Notes: generated from the letters alone by a model not told the origin. DNA of 50,248 bases from Bacteroides sp. (GCA_014801735.1 JAAVDO010000016.1:1-50248), one strand, 5' to 3'. Shown: positions 1 to 8,401, counted from the first letter of the stretch. Numbers and translations are program-made.

Positions 1-67
1 GCTTGAGGGACTCCCCTGACTGTATGCGATAGATTAACTTTAGTTTTTCTTTAGCTGAGTGTTTCAT
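1..67 (-). CDS. IS3-family transposase OrfA, N-terminal 22 codons only
   Basis: ATG at 67-65 opens a frame that runs off the window after 22 codons and reads MKHSAKEKLKLIYRIQSG... This lysine-rich opening is typical of the helix-turn-helix OrfA of IS3-family elements, which binds the inverted repeats and is joined to the OrfB integrase by a -1 frameshift. Neither the helix-turn-helix nor OrfB is inside the window, so intactness cannot be judged. It was too short to be listed as a long reading frame. Confidence 0.7.
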   Translation of the reverse strand, partial: MKHSAKEKLKLIYRIQSGESLK

Positions 68-73
68 AAGCAA

Positions 74-116
74 ACTGCACTCCAAAAGTTTTTTGTCTAA
101 CTTTTGGGGTGCAGTT
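74..116. repeat. Palindrome inside the IS tip, upstream of orfA
   Basis: The terminal repeat at about 98-116 is repeated in inverted orientation at about 74-92 (AACTGCACTCCAAAAGTT against AACTTTTGGGGTGCAGTT) with a short T-rich spacer. A transcript entering from the right would fold this into a long hairpin seven bases before the orfA ATG. A transcript starting inside the element would lack one arm. Confidence 0.75.
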
Positions 117-231
117 CACAAATGGAATCAGCCATAATTTTATTTTGTCTCAAAAATTTTTAGCGGACAGTAATATAAAATTATCGATATACGCTAAGCC
201 GCTCCTGAAAAATGCCCGGTACGTCGAAAAC

Positions 232-279
232 AGCATCGTCCGCCGCCGACCTCGCGCATGGTCGGCGGCGGACGATGCT
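232..279 (-). terminator. Intrinsic terminator of the rpiB operon
   Basis: A perfect 19-base-pair GC-rich stem (232-250 with 261-279) and ten-base loop lie 21 bases past the rpiB stop. On the minus strand the stem is followed by GTTTTCG. It ends the seven-gene operon before the IS tip. Confidence 0.85.
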
Positions 280-299
280 GTGGGGTAGATTGGTGGCGT

Positions 300-749
300 T
301 TATTCGGCGCTCACGGGTATCTTGGCGATACGACGCTCGTGGCGACCGCCTTCGAATGGTGTTGCCAGGAAGGCATCGACGATCTTCATGGCGAGATCCG
401 AGTCGATGAAACGGGCGGGGAGCACCAGTACATTGGCGTCGTTGTGGGCACGGGCAAGGCGGGCGAGTTCAACGGTCCAGCAGATGGCGGCGCGTATGCC
501 CTGATGCTTGTTGAGGGTCATGGCGATACCGTTGCCGCTGCCACACATGGCTATACCCATGTAGCAGTCGCCGCTCTCAACGGCCTGTGCGCATGGGTGG
601 GCGAAATCAGGATAATCGCAGCTCTCCTCGGAGTTGGTTCCGAAGTCGGTGTATGGACGGTCGCCGAGAGTCAGGTGATTCTCGATCATACATTTGAGTT
701 CATAACCGGCATGGTCGCTGCATACAGCAATCTTTTTTTCAGTTGACAT
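300..749 (-). CDS. rpiB: Ribose-5-phosphate isomerase B
   Basis: RpiB interconverts ribose 5-phosphate and ribulose 5-phosphate in the cytoplasmic non-oxidative pentose phosphate pathway. The 149-residue protein has the usual RpiB length. It shows the N-terminal CSDHAGYELK phosphate/sugar-binding stretch, the catalytic-cysteine loop CGSGNGIAM near residue 70, and the AHNDANVLVLPAR stretch typical of the family. The ATG at 749 follows the SDR gene by 16 bases, so it is the last gene of the minus-strand operon. Related allose-6-phosphate isomerases share the fold, but nothing nearby suggests allose use. Confidence 0.95.
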   Translation of the reverse strand: MSTEKKIAVCSDHAGYELKCMIENHLTLGDRPYTDFGTNSEESCDYPDFAHPCAQAVESGDCYMGIAMCGSGNGIAMTLNKHQGIRAAICWTVELARLARAHNDANVLVLPARFIDSDLAMKIVDAFLATPFEGGRHERRIAKIPVSAE

Positions 750-765
750 ATATTGGTTAGGTTCG

Positions 766-1521
766 TTAATTTGGTTTCTGGGTGTTGAGATCCACGTTGA
801 GGTGGGTCCAGACGCAGCGTGGAATCATGCGCCACAGGGCATTGACGATGCGCCAGCGCGAATCGACCGTCGACACACGCTTCTGCTTCAGAATAGCGTG
901 GCGCACGCACAGGGCAGCTTCCTCCACGCTCATGATCATAGGATAGTCGCGATCGTCGCGCAACAGGGCGGTGCGAACGAAGCCAGGACGGATATCGGTG
1001 AATTTCACATTCACGTGCTGAATATGGGCAAGTTGGTCGAGTGCGTCGATAAATTGCTGCTGAAAGCGCTTCGAGGCACTGTAGCCGGCGGCTACTCCCA
1101 GCCCTTTTGTGCCGGCCACCGAAGTGATGGCGGCGATCTGTCCGGCGCTCACATTGGCCGTGTCTCGGAAGTATTTGTAGGCATAGGCAAGGATGCGCGC
1201 AAAGCCCACAACGTTCACTTGAAGCGTGTTGGTGAGCTTGGCATCGTTGAGCTCGGGGTCGGAAAAACCTACGCCCGAGGCAAAGAGGAGCACGTCCATG
1301 CCGTCGATGGCTTCGATCAGATCGCCAAGCCTGCGGGGTGCGTCTTCAGCCTCGACGTCGATGGCCGCATATTCTATGTTCTGGGGATAAGCTTCTTTGA
1401 GAGCCTTCATGGGCTCTGTGCGGCGTGCAGCCATTCCGACGCGCCAGCCCATTGCCGCGAAGTCGGCGGCGGTCTGAAGACCTATGCCCGAACTTGCTCC
1501 GATGATTACTATTTTTTTCAT
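766..1521 (-). CDS. SDR family NAD(P)-dependent oxidoreductase
   Basis: A 251-residue classical short-chain dehydrogenase. The Rossmann glycine motif GASSGIG lies at residues 8-14, and the catalytic triad is seen as Ser134, Tyr147 and Lys151 (YSASK). The arginines around residue 33 (AARRTE) suggest NADP preference, which is inference. The substrate cannot be read from sequence; close relatives in Bacteroidales are annotated only as SDR oxidoreductases. It sits 21 bases after the DUF6048-like gene and 16 before rpiB, so it is cotranscribed with them. Confidence 0.9.
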   Translation of the reverse strand: MKKIVIIGASSGIGLQTAADFAAMGWRVGMAARRTEPMKALKEAYPQNIEYAAIDVEAEDAPRRLGDLIEAIDGMDVLLFASGVGFSDPELNDAKLTNTLQVNVVGFARILAYAYKYFRDTANVSAGQIAAITSVAGTKGLGVAAGYSASKRFQQQFIDALDQLAHIQHVNVKFTDIRPGFVRTALLRDDRDYPMIMSVEEAALCVRHAILKQKRVSTVDSRWRIVNALWRMIPRCVWTHLNVDLNTQKPN

Positions 1522-1542
1522 AGTCGAGATGTTGATGAGGTG

Positions 1543-2451
1543 TTATGAGGCCGGTTGTGTAGCAGTCGCCTCTGTCCTATCAACCTTCGTAGCCTTGCCG
1601 CTGTTCAAGGGAATAGTATAAATTATCGAAAGAGAGCCCCCGAGACCCGCGTTGCGTTTGCCGAGACCGGGCACGTAGAGGGGATAACCGTAAGGAGCGT
1701 CGGTTTCATGCATTATCGACCGGAAATATACTGTCCATCCTGCGGCTATCTGCTTGTAGATCTTCACCCGGATGCCGGCGCCTATCTCAAAATAGCCCGT
1801 GGTGGATGTCTGCGAGGGCACGTTCATATAGCCATCAGATCCCCAGTAGCCGGGCGACACGACGGCGTCGTTCACCTCATAGCTGAACCGCGTCAGGCCG
1901 TAGTGAATGCCGACAAGGAGCTGATAGTCGGGCGAGTTGTTATAGAACACGTTATAGTCAATACCGACTTTTACGTAGGGAGCGGCTTTCGAGCGCCATA
2001 CGTAGTCGGGCTCTGTGTGCGTTACATCGGCTTTGCCTATACCCAGAGCTATGAAGGGCATATAACGGTTGTAAAGGCTCAGACGCCCCCAGATGTCACC
2101 GAGTCCGTATTGCTGGCCGAAGCTGCGCATCACCGGATCCCAGATATTCACGCCGATAGTGACGGAAGTCAGTTTCGGGTAGAGGTTTCGGGGCCTGTTG
2201 GCGAGAGCGAGCGAGTCGATCACTTCGAGTCCGGTCAAGGTGTCGACCAGAATGACGTTTCCGTTGGCATCGCGGCGTTCTTCCACGTGTGTCCGGTCGA
2301 GCGGTTTAGGCTTGCTGGGGTCGATGGGACGCTTCACCCTGACGGGCGGATTGGGATCTACCGGCGTCACCTTGCGCTGGGCCGTGGCCGTAGCTGTGGC
2401 CATCGCGGCTATGATCAGCATTGCAATCAGAGTGCGGAACAGGTGTTTCAT
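1543..2451 (-). CDS. Secreted/outer-membrane protein, probably DUF6048
   Basis: 302 residues from the ATG at 2451, which opens a clear signal peptide (MKHLFRTLIAMLIIAAMATATATAQ). A longer upstream reading frame would bury the signal and overlap the lipoprotein gene, so it is rejected. A proline-rich stretch follows, then aromatic, glycine-rich alternating segments (about residues 95-285) that resemble a small outer-membrane beta-barrel. The adjacent lipoprotein and this protein match the DUF6452-DUF6048 pair I recall from Bacteroidales genomes. The function is unknown; co-occurrence suggests an envelope complex. Confidence 0.7.
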   Translation of the reverse strand: MKHLFRTLIAMLIIAAMATATATAQRKVTPVDPNPPVRVKRPIDPSKPKPLDRTHVEERRDANGNVILVDTLTGLEVIDSLALANRPRNLYPKLTSVTIGVNIWDPVMRSFGQQYGLGDIWGRLSLYNRYMPFIALGIGKADVTHTEPDYVWRSKAAPYVKVGIDYNVFYNNSPDYQLLVGIHYGLTRFSYEVNDAVVSPGYWGSDGYMNVPSQTSTTGYFEIGAGIRVKIYKQIAAGWTVYFRSIMHETDAPYGYPLYVPGLGKRNAGLGGSLSIIYTIPLNSGKATKVDRTEATATQPAS

Positions 2452-2461
2452 GGCGCGTTGA

Positions 2462-2956
2462 CTAATCTTGGCTCGTTCGGAAGAATATCTTGATCTGCTC
2501 CACATCGAGATTGGTGATTACCGAATCGACAACGGCTATCGAGTCGATGACCTCGCGGGTATGAGTCACGGTCCTGATGGCATATCTGTACATCGGGCCG
2601 CAGTCTTCGTTGGTGAAATAGGGTATGGTCTCGTAATCGACGGTGATAGTATCGACCAGTCCTATTTCGGCAAGATGGCGGGCGGTGTAGCGCACGAAGA
2701 ACGAGGCCGACGGACGGTTGGCGCGCAGCGGCAGCCGTGTCTGCGAACCCGACCGTGTGATAAGCAGCGAGTCGTTTGGAGCTCCGACACCTCCGAGCTG
2801 AATGGAGTCGATCGTAATCTTGTTGCCCGAGGGATAGCTGTAGAAACCGGCACGGGGAATACACGTCTGGTTATCGGTGCATCCCTCCGAGGCGCATCCT
2901 GCGGCTATTGCGGCGAGCATGAGCGCTACGACGGCGTATGTCAGAATTTTCCCCAT
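2462..2956 (-). CDS. Lipoprotein, probably DUF6452
   Basis: 164 residues starting at ATG 2956, with a lipoprotein signal ending in AIAAGC (lipidated Cys near residue 20). The mature part starts with acidic/polar residues and a cysteine pair (EGCTDNQTC), then a beta-rich domain. The start overlaps the 3-prime end of the nitroreductase gene by 16 bases, suggesting translational coupling, and the stop is 10 bases before the partner gene. The upstream-extended frame has no signal peptide and is not credible. Its function is not known. Confidence 0.75.
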   Translation of the reverse strand: MGKILTYAVVALMLAAIAAGCASEGCTDNQTCIPRAGFYSYPSGNKITIDSIQLGGVGAPNDSLLITRSGSQTRLPLRANRPSASFFVRYTARHLAEIGLVDTITVDYETIPYFTNEDCGPMYRYAIRTVTHTREVIDSIAVVDSVITNLDVEQIKIFFRTSQD

Positions 2957-3495
2957 TTCATGATTTCGGTGAGCGGCTTTCTGGCGAAAGGCCTGTAAAC
3001 TATGTCCGACGAACCGTCGGGATAACCCAGCGGAATTATCACGCATGGCTCTACATTTTCAGGCAGGCCGAATGCTGCCGATATCTTTCCGGCATCGAAG
3101 TTGCAAACCCAGCATGAACCTATGCCCAGTGCGGTAGCTGCCAGGCAAATATGTTCGGTGGCGATAGCAATGTCGATGTCGGCATGGTCTTTGCCGTCGG
3201 CGCGGTGCCAGGCGATGGAGTGATCGGCGCAACACACTATGAAAGCCTGTGCCGTTTCGATCCAGGGGCGGTCGTAGGCTTCGAAGATGGCTTTGCGCAG
3301 CGGCTCCATTTCGGCCGATCCGTCTACGGCCAGGAAGATCCAGGGCTGGAAATTGACCGCCGATGGTGCGATGCGTGCGGCCTCGATTATATCGGTTATT
3401 ACGTTGCGGTCTATGGGTAGCGGCAGGAAGCGACGGCAGGAACGGCGCCGCGCGGCCAGTTCCATAAACTGGTTGTAGGATTCGGTGGGTTGCAT
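2941..3495 (-). CDS. Nitroreductase family protein
   Basis: 184 residues with the FMN-binding nitroreductase fold: the N-terminal RRRSCRRF phosphate-binding arginines (residues 16-23), IAPSAVNFQPW (about 42-52), a central helix with the FMN-contacting ALGIGSCWV, and the C-terminal IPLGYP motif. Such flavoproteins reduce nitroaromatics, quinones or other electrophiles using NAD(P)H; the physiological substrate is open. It follows the glycosyltransferase by five bases and overlaps the lipoprotein start, so it is part of one operon. Confidence 0.9.
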   Translation of the reverse strand: MQPTESYNQFMELAARRRSCRRFLPLPIDRNVITDIIEAARIAPSAVNFQPWIFLAVDGSAEMEPLRKAIFEAYDRPWIETAQAFIVCCADHSIAWHRADGKDHADIDIAIATEHICLAATALGIGSCWVCNFDAGKISAAFGLPENVEPCVIIPLGYPDGSSDIVYRPFARKPLTEIMKWGKF

Positions 3496-3500
3496 ACGGT

Positions 3501-4466
3501 TCAGTTTTGCGAGGTTTTTATTTCCTCTTCTATCTCATAGTGGTTGCGTCCGGGGGCGTTGCGCACGATGAGTTCGCCGATAAATCCGGCAAGGAAGAGC
3601 TGTGTACCCAGTATCATGGTCACCAGGGCGAGATAAAAATACGGATTGTCGGTCACGAGCGAATATGCCATGCCGTGGTGCATCTGATAGAGCTTTATTC
3701 CCCCGACGGCTCCGGCGGCAAGAAATCCGATAACGAACATCAGCGATCCGAGCAGTCCGAAGAAGTGCATCGGTTTTATGCCGAATTTGTTGGTGAACCA
3801 CAGTGTGGCCAGATCGAGATAGCCGTTCACGAAGCGGTCAAGCCCGAATTTTGTCTTGCCGTATTTTCGCGCCTGATGATGGACTATCTTCTCGCCTATG
3901 CGCGAGAACCCTGCGTTTTTGGCCAGATAGGGAATGTAGCGGTGCATGTCGCCATACACTTCGATATGCTTCACAACCTTCTTCCGGTAAGCCTTCAGAC
4001 CGCAGTTGAAGTCATGCAGGTTCTTGATTCCGCTCACCCGGCGCGCCGTTGCGTTGAAGAGTTTGGTGGGGATAGTTTTCGACAGCGGGTCGTAGCGTTT
4101 TTGCTTCCATCCGCTCACCAGGTCATAACCCTCTTCGGTGATCATCCTGTATAGCTCCGGAATTTCGTCGGGCGAGTCCTGTAGGTCGGCGTCCATGGTT
4201 ATGACCACGTCGCCCTGCGCACGGAGAAAACCGGTGTTGAGCGCCGGCGATTTTCCGTAGTTGCGTCGGAAGCACACACCCTTCACCGCCTGATTCTTTT
4301 TGGCCAGTTCGGTGATCACTTCCCACGAATTATCGGTCGAGCCGTCGTTGACGAAGATTATCTCATAGCTGAAGCCGTTGGCAAGCATCACGCGCGATAT
4401 CCACGCCTCAAGTTCGGGTAGCGACTCGGCTTCGTTATATAGCGGAACTATGACGGATATATCCAT
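3501..4466 (-). CDS. Family 2 glycosyltransferase, DPM1/GtrB-like, membrane anchored
   Basis: 321 residues. An N-terminal GT-A domain has VIVPLYNEAESL, the FVNDGSTDNS loop and DADLQD metal-binding motif. The C-terminus carries two hydrophobic spans (about 230-255 and 275-300), the arrangement of polyprenyl-phosphate hexose synthases that load a sugar on a lipid carrier at the inner membrane. The longer frame to 4490 begins with TTG, directly after the previous stop, so the ATG at 4466 is preferred. DUF4199 proteins often precede this gene in Bacteroidales. The sugar and acceptor are inferred. Confidence 0.9.
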   Translation of the reverse strand: MDISVIVPLYNEAESLPELEAWISRVMLANGFSYEIIFVNDGSTDNSWEVITELAKKNQAVKGVCFRRNYGKSPALNTGFLRAQGDVVITMDADLQDSPDEIPELYRMITEEGYDLVSGWKQKRYDPLSKTIPTKLFNATARRVSGIKNLHDFNCGLKAYRKKVVKHIEVYGDMHRYIPYLAKNAGFSRIGEKIVHHQARKYGKTKFGLDRFVNGYLDLATLWFTNKFGIKPMHFFGLLGSLMFVIGFLAAGAVGGIKLYQMHHGMAYSLVTDNPYFYLALVTMILGTQLFLAGFIGELIVRNAPGRNHYEIEEEIKTSQN

Positions 4467-4490
4467 CGGTTGAGTAGTTGGGGTTATCAA

Positions 4491-5021
4491 TCAGTTGTTT
4501 TGTGTTTTAACGGGGCGAGCTCTCACAAGCAGGGCCATCAGCACCGACAGCAGCGAGCCGCTGAACACCGACAGCCAGAGCATCTCCATCACTATCGAGA
4601 TGGCCGAGGGAACCATGTTGTTGTCGATAATTTTCTGGAGTATGTCGGTCATACGTTCGGCGTTTTCGCCCGGAAGCTGCGAATATAGGTCAATAGCCAT
4701 GTTCACCATATCGGAGATATAATGGGGGTTGAGCCACTTCAGGTAGATCACCTGCACCACGGCCGACAGCGCCGAGCCGCATAGGAATATCATGATTCCG
4801 TGCATCCACAGTCCCGACAGTAGAGTGAAGCCTTTGTCGGCCACATAGGCGCGCCGGAGATACATGTAGATGAGGAAAGGCACGCCCAGCATCATGAGCA
4901 AAACCACGAACGAGAGCAGCGGAACGTTGATCGAATAGATCGAGGCAAAAAACAGAACCGTAAGATAGATGGCGAATGTCACGCCGTCGTCGGCTCCACG
5001 TTTATAGGGGGATGCTGGCAT
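4491..5021 (-). CDS. DUF4199-domain membrane protein
   Basis: 176 residues with four hydrophobic segments (about 16-33, 35-54, 66-90 and 140-165) and a soluble loop between the third and fourth, as in DUF4199 proteins. The ATG at 5021 is chosen because a Bacteroidota -7 box lies at 5047-5054, which would put an earlier start outside the transcript. It is the first gene of the operon and probably works with the lipid-linked glycosyltransferase encoded next. The molecular function is unknown. Confidence 0.8.
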   Translation of the reverse strand: MPASPYKRGADDGVTFAIYLTVLFFASIYSINVPLLSFVVLLMMLGVPFLIYMYLRRAYVADKGFTLLSGLWMHGIMIFLCGSALSAVVQVIYLKWLNPHYISDMVNMAIDLYSQLPGENAERMTDILQKIIDNNMVPSAISIVMEMLWLSVFSGSLLSVLMALLVRARPVKTQNN

Positions 5022-5046
5022 ATTCTTGAGTTTTACAGATTGACTG

Positions 5047-5054
5047 CAAAGGTA
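5047..5054 (-). promoter_or_regulatory. -7 box of the DUF4199-to-rpiB operon
   Basis: TACCTTTG on the minus strand matches the Bacteroidota TAnnTTTG consensus and lies 26 bases before the ATG at 5021. A clear TTTG at -33 is not seen. Confidence 0.65.
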
Positions 5055-5150
5055 CGAAAAAATATGCATGAACGGTGCGCACATGCCCCTAACTCTGAAC
5101 TCCCCGCCGCAATAACTTGCAAAAAGACTCCGCGACTCGCGGAAATGATG

Positions 5151-5158
5151 TAATTTTG
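5151..5158 (+). promoter_or_regulatory. -7 box for the MATE gene
   Basis: TAATTTTG matches TAnnTTTG and sits 39 bases before the ATG at 5198, leaving a roughly 30-base leader. The two divergent promoters at 5047 and 5151 share the same 180-base gap. No well-spaced -33 box is seen. Confidence 0.65.
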
Positions 5159-5197
5159 CACTCTCGGAATGAATTCTAACCGGTAAATGTCCTAACT

Positions 5198-6583
5198 ATG
5201 GCAGATAATTCGGGAAAAGCGGCGGCCGGCAAGGTCGATATGCTCAGCGGGCCGCTGCTCAGAAAACTTGTCTGGTTTTCGGTACCGCTCATAGCCAGCG
5301 GTATCCTCCAGCAATCGTTCAACTCGTGCGATGTGGCTGTTGTCGGCCGCTGGTGCAATCCACAGTCGCTCGCGGCTGTAGGCAGCAACGGTGTGATCAT
5401 CAGTCTGATCGTGGGTTTGTGTATGGGTATCAGCGTAGGTGCCAACGTTGTTATAGCCCATCATATAGGCAGCAAGGATCTGCGCTCGGCACGTGCCGCC
5501 GTCTCGACCACTATGCTCCTTTCGCTTGTGCTTGGTGTGGTGCTCATCGCGGTGGGTGTGAGCGTTGCCCGACCGCTTCTCGAAGCGATCTCCACGCCCG
5601 ACGATGTGATCGATCTTGCCACAGTCTATCTGCGCATCTACTTCCTCGGCATGCCTTTCATGCTCGTCTACAATTTCGGGTCGGCCGTGTTGAGAAGTGT
5701 CGGCGACACCAAGCGTCCCTTCTACTGTCTGGTTGCCGGCGGATGCGTGAATGTGTGTCTCAACCTCGTTCTCGTGATATGTTTCAACATGGGTGTTGCC
5801 GGCGTTGCCATTGCCACTGTTGCATCCAATGTCGTAGCCTCGGTGTTGCTCGTCGGTATCCTGGCGCGTGAGCAAGATCCTGTCAGGGTCGATTTCCGCC
5901 GGCTCAGCTTCAACCGGCAGGAGTTCGGCAAGATCTGCCGCATAGGCCTGCCGGCCGGAATTCAGAGCATGGTCTTCCCGCTGTCGAATGTCTTTATCGT
6001 GTCGGGAATCAATACTTTCGGGTCGGCCGGATCGGCCGGATCGGCTGCCGCGCTCAACTATGAGTATTACTGCTATTTCGTGATCGCAGCCTTTGCAAGC
6101 GCTGCGGTAGCCTTCACAGGACAGAACTACGGCGCCGGCAAGGCCGCCCGCTGCAGCCGGGTGTTCCTGCTATGCATGACGATGGCTGCGGTCGGATGTG
6201 CGGCTCTTAACCTCGGAATCGCCTGGCAGAAAGACTTTTTCATACGCATTTTCACGGTTGATCCCGACGTGATAGGCTTCGCCCGCATAAGGATTGAATA
6301 TGTGCTTGCATTTCAGTTTATAGCAAGCTCCTACGAGGTCGCAGGCGCGTGTATGCGCGGCCTCGGCTACTCTATGACCCCTACTGTCATCACCATTGTG
6401 GGAACATGTCTCGTCAGGATCGGCTGGGTCTATATGTTCCATCATACCGGGCTGATTTCCGGACTCGATGGACTGCTGACCGTTTATCCGGTCACGTGGG
6501 TGCTTACCGGAGCTGCGGTCCTGATAGCTTATTTCCGCATCCGCCGCAAGGCTTATGCCAAGATAGAGCGTCCTACAGCCTGA
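5198..6583 (+). CDS. MATE family multidrug/organic cation exporter
   Basis: 461 residues, close to the usual MATE length, with about twelve hydrophobic helices in two six-helix halves. The N-terminal half opens with KLVWFSVPLIASGILQQSFNS, split here as KLVWFSVPLIAS and a glutamine-rich turn, as in NorM/DinF-type antiporters. These inner-membrane proteins expel drugs or metabolites in exchange for Na+ or H+. A 9-base tandem repeat encodes GSAGSAGSA in the loop around residue 275. It stands as a single gene or in a loose operon with the acyl-CoA synthetase 100 bases downstream. Confidence 0.93.
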   Translation: MADNSGKAAAGKVDMLSGPLLRKLVWFSVPLIASGILQQSFNSCDVAVVGRWCNPQSLAAVGSNGVIISLIVGLCMGISVGANVVIAHHIGSKDLRSARAAVSTTMLLSLVLGVVLIAVGVSVARPLLEAISTPDDVIDLATVYLRIYFLGMPFMLVYNFGSAVLRSVGDTKRPFYCLVAGGCVNVCLNLVLVICFNMGVAGVAIATVASNVVASVLLVGILAREQDPVRVDFRRLSFNRQEFGKICRIGLPAGIQSMVFPLSNVFIVSGINTFGSAGSAGSAAALNYEYYCYFVIAAFASAAVAFTGQNYGAGKAARCSRVFLLCMTMAAVGCAALNLGIAWQKDFFIRIFTVDPDVIGFARIRIEYVLAFQFIASSYEVAGACMRGLGYSMTPTVITIVGTCLVRIGWVYMFHHTGLISGLDGLLTVYPVTWVLTGAAVLIAYFRIRRKAYAKIERPTA

Positions 6584-6594
6584 TTGTCAGATTT

Positions 6595-6615
6595 CGGCCG
6601 GTTTATGGCCGGCCG
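6595..6615 (+). other. GC-rich hairpin after the MATE gene
   Basis: CGGCCGG pairs with CCGGCCG across a seven-base loop a dozen bases past the stop. There is no following T-run, so it may stabilise the mRNA or slow the polymerase, not terminate in the standard way. Confidence 0.35.
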
Positions 6616-6683
6616 GAAAACAAGCTAACCTCCTAACGTGTTAAACTATTGTCGGACTTGACATTCATCCGATTCATACAATT

Positions 6684-8378
6684 ATGCAACCTCAGAAAAC
6701 CCTTAACGAATATCTTGCACAGGCGATCAGCGAGAACTGGGATAATCCAGCGCTGACCGACCTCCACTCTAATAGCTATACCTATGGAGAGGTAGGTGAA
6801 TACATTGTACGTATGCACCTGATATTCCGCCGTATGGATGTTAAACGCGGAGATCATATAGCGATATGCGCGTCAAACTCAGCCGAATGGGCATTGACAT
6901 TCCTTTCAGCTGTCACCTATGGTGCCGTAGCGGTGTCGATTCTTGCCGACTTCCGTCCTGAAGATGTGGTCAATCTCGTGAATCACAGCGAATCGAAACT
7001 TTTGTTCGTTGATTCCAAAGTGTGGCGCGGGCTCAAGGATCATGCTTCCGAGCTTAAAGATGTGTTCGGTGTTTTTGATGCCGGCAAATCGGGTGCACCC
7101 GAAGCGGTATGGCAGCACGGCAAATCCGGAAAACTCAGCAAGGCTCTTGACACTCTTGATGCTGACTTCGCTGCGGCATATCCCTCGGGCCTGAATCCTG
7201 ACGTGATCGAATTTGCTTCCATTGCCCCCGACGATACGATAGTGATCAATTATACTTCGGGTTCTACCGGCTCACCGAAGGGTGTGATGCTCACCGAACG
7301 CAATATGTGGAGCAACGTGCAATATAGTATCGACGGTCTCCGCTTCCTTGTTCCCGGCGACACAATCCTGAGTATGCTGCCGCTCGCTCACATGTTCGGA
7401 CTGACGGTCGACCTGCTCCATCCTTTTGTGAAGGGGTGTCATATATATTTCCTGATGCATGCACCCACGCCTGCCGTGCTGATGAGTGCCTTCCAGGAGA
7501 TCAGGCCTAAGCTTGTGGTTTCGGTACCTCTCGTGATCGAGAAAATTATCAAGAAGAAGGTATTCCCAGTGATCCAGAAGATGCCGACCAAGTTGCTCCT
7601 CCGTCTGCCGGTTGTGAGGGCCGTTGTCCGCCATAAGATCCGTAAATCTATTATTGATGCTTTCGGAGGCAGACTTCAGGAGCTCATACTCGGTGGTGCC
7701 GGTGTCAGTGCCGAGGTCGAGAAATTCCTGCGCAGTATTCAGTTCCCCTTCACTGTCGGCTACGGCATGACCGAGTGTGGCCCGCTTATCGGATATGCTC
7801 CCTGGTTTAAACAGCGTTCCGGCACGTGTGGTCATGTGGTCGATCGCATGCAGCTGCGCGTTGATTCCGAAAATCCATCGAAAATTCCCGGTGTCATGTG
7901 GGTTAAGGGCGACAATGTGATGAAAGGCTACTTTCACAATCCCGAGGCAACCGAGGCCGTCATGGGCGAAGACGGTTGGATGAATACAGGCGATATCGGA
8001 ACCGTTTCCTCCGATGGACTTATCTCGATCAAAGGTCGCGACAAGAACATGATTCTTGGACCGAGCGGTCAGAATATCTATCCCGAGGAGATCGAGGCCA
8101 AGCTCAACCATATGGATGGCGTAGGTGAATCACTTGTGATTGACGAGGGCGAGGGCCGCTTGCTTGCGCTCGTTTATCCCGATCCTGAATTTTCAGAGGG
8201 TAAGAGTGCCGATGAGATCTCTAATGTGATTTCCGAAGATATCAAATTACTCAACAAAACTCTTCCCGGTTATTCGCAGGTAAGGAATTTCCGCCTCATG
8301 GACCAGGAGTTTCAGAAGACTCCGAAGCGTTCAATCAAGCGTTTTCTCTATACAGCCGATACTCTTCACGCATCCTGA
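6684..8378 (+). CDS. AMP-binding acyl-CoA synthetase (long-chain fatty acid type)
   Basis: 564 residues of the adenylate-forming superfamily. The P-loop YTSGSTGSPKGVML is at about residues 190-203, the aromatic/acid motif VGYGMTECGP near 354, the hinge GRDKNMIL near 452, and the catalytic-lysine region TPKRSIKRF near the C-terminus. These enzymes activate a carboxylate with ATP and pass it to CoA or a carrier thiol. Similarity is strongest to long-chain fatty-acid ligases, so a role in fatty acid scavenging or lipid remodelling is likely, but chain length cannot be read. A terminator-like hairpin follows. Confidence 0.9.
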   Translation: MQPQKTLNEYLAQAISENWDNPALTDLHSNSYTYGEVGEYIVRMHLIFRRMDVKRGDHIAICASNSAEWALTFLSAVTYGAVAVSILADFRPEDVVNLVNHSESKLLFVDSKVWRGLKDHASELKDVFGVFDAGKSGAPEAVWQHGKSGKLSKALDTLDADFAAAYPSGLNPDVIEFASIAPDDTIVINYTSGSTGSPKGVMLTERNMWSNVQYSIDGLRFLVPGDTILSMLPLAHMFGLTVDLLHPFVKGCHIYFLMHAPTPAVLMSAFQEIRPKLVVSVPLVIEKIIKKKVFPVIQKMPTKLLLRLPVVRAVVRHKIRKSIIDAFGGRLQELILGGAGVSAEVEKFLRSIQFPFTVGYGMTECGPLIGYAPWFKQRSGTCGHVVDRMQLRVDSENPSKIPGVMWVKGDNVMKGYFHNPEATEAVMGEDGWMNTGDIGTVSSDGLISIKGRDKNMILGPSGQNIYPEEIEAKLNHMDGVGESLVIDEGEGRLLALVYPDPEFSEGKSADEISNVISEDIKLLNKTLPGYSQVRNFRLMDQEFQKTPKRSIKRFLYTADTLHAS

Positions 8379-8401
8379 ATATTACCCTTTTTAGTTTAAC
8401 A

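Larger units (their letters stand above)
1..118 (-). mobile_element. Tip of an IS3-family (IS150-like) insertion sequence
   Basis: The outer end, read on the minus strand from 118, begins TGAACTGCACCCCAAAAGTT. This has the terminal TG and a sequence of the kind seen at IS3-family ends in Firmicutes and Bacteroidota. It is followed by the first codons of a transposase OrfA. The rest of the element lies outside the window to the left. The exact boundary could be 118 or 120. The family call rests on the end sequence plus the orfA start; the subgroup is inferred from memory. Confidence 0.75.

Noticed and set aside
1555..2493. 312-residue plus-strand open frame
   Set aside because: It mirrors the secreted DUF6048-like gene on the minus strand, which has a signal peptide and coherent protein features; the plus frame has none.
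2957..3046. Upstream extension of the lipoprotein gene
   Set aside because: It would lie inside the nitroreductase gene and hide the lipoprotein signal peptide.
6595..6615. Hairpin after the MATE gene as an intrinsic terminator
   Set aside because: No T-run follows on either strand, so it is listed only as a hairpin.
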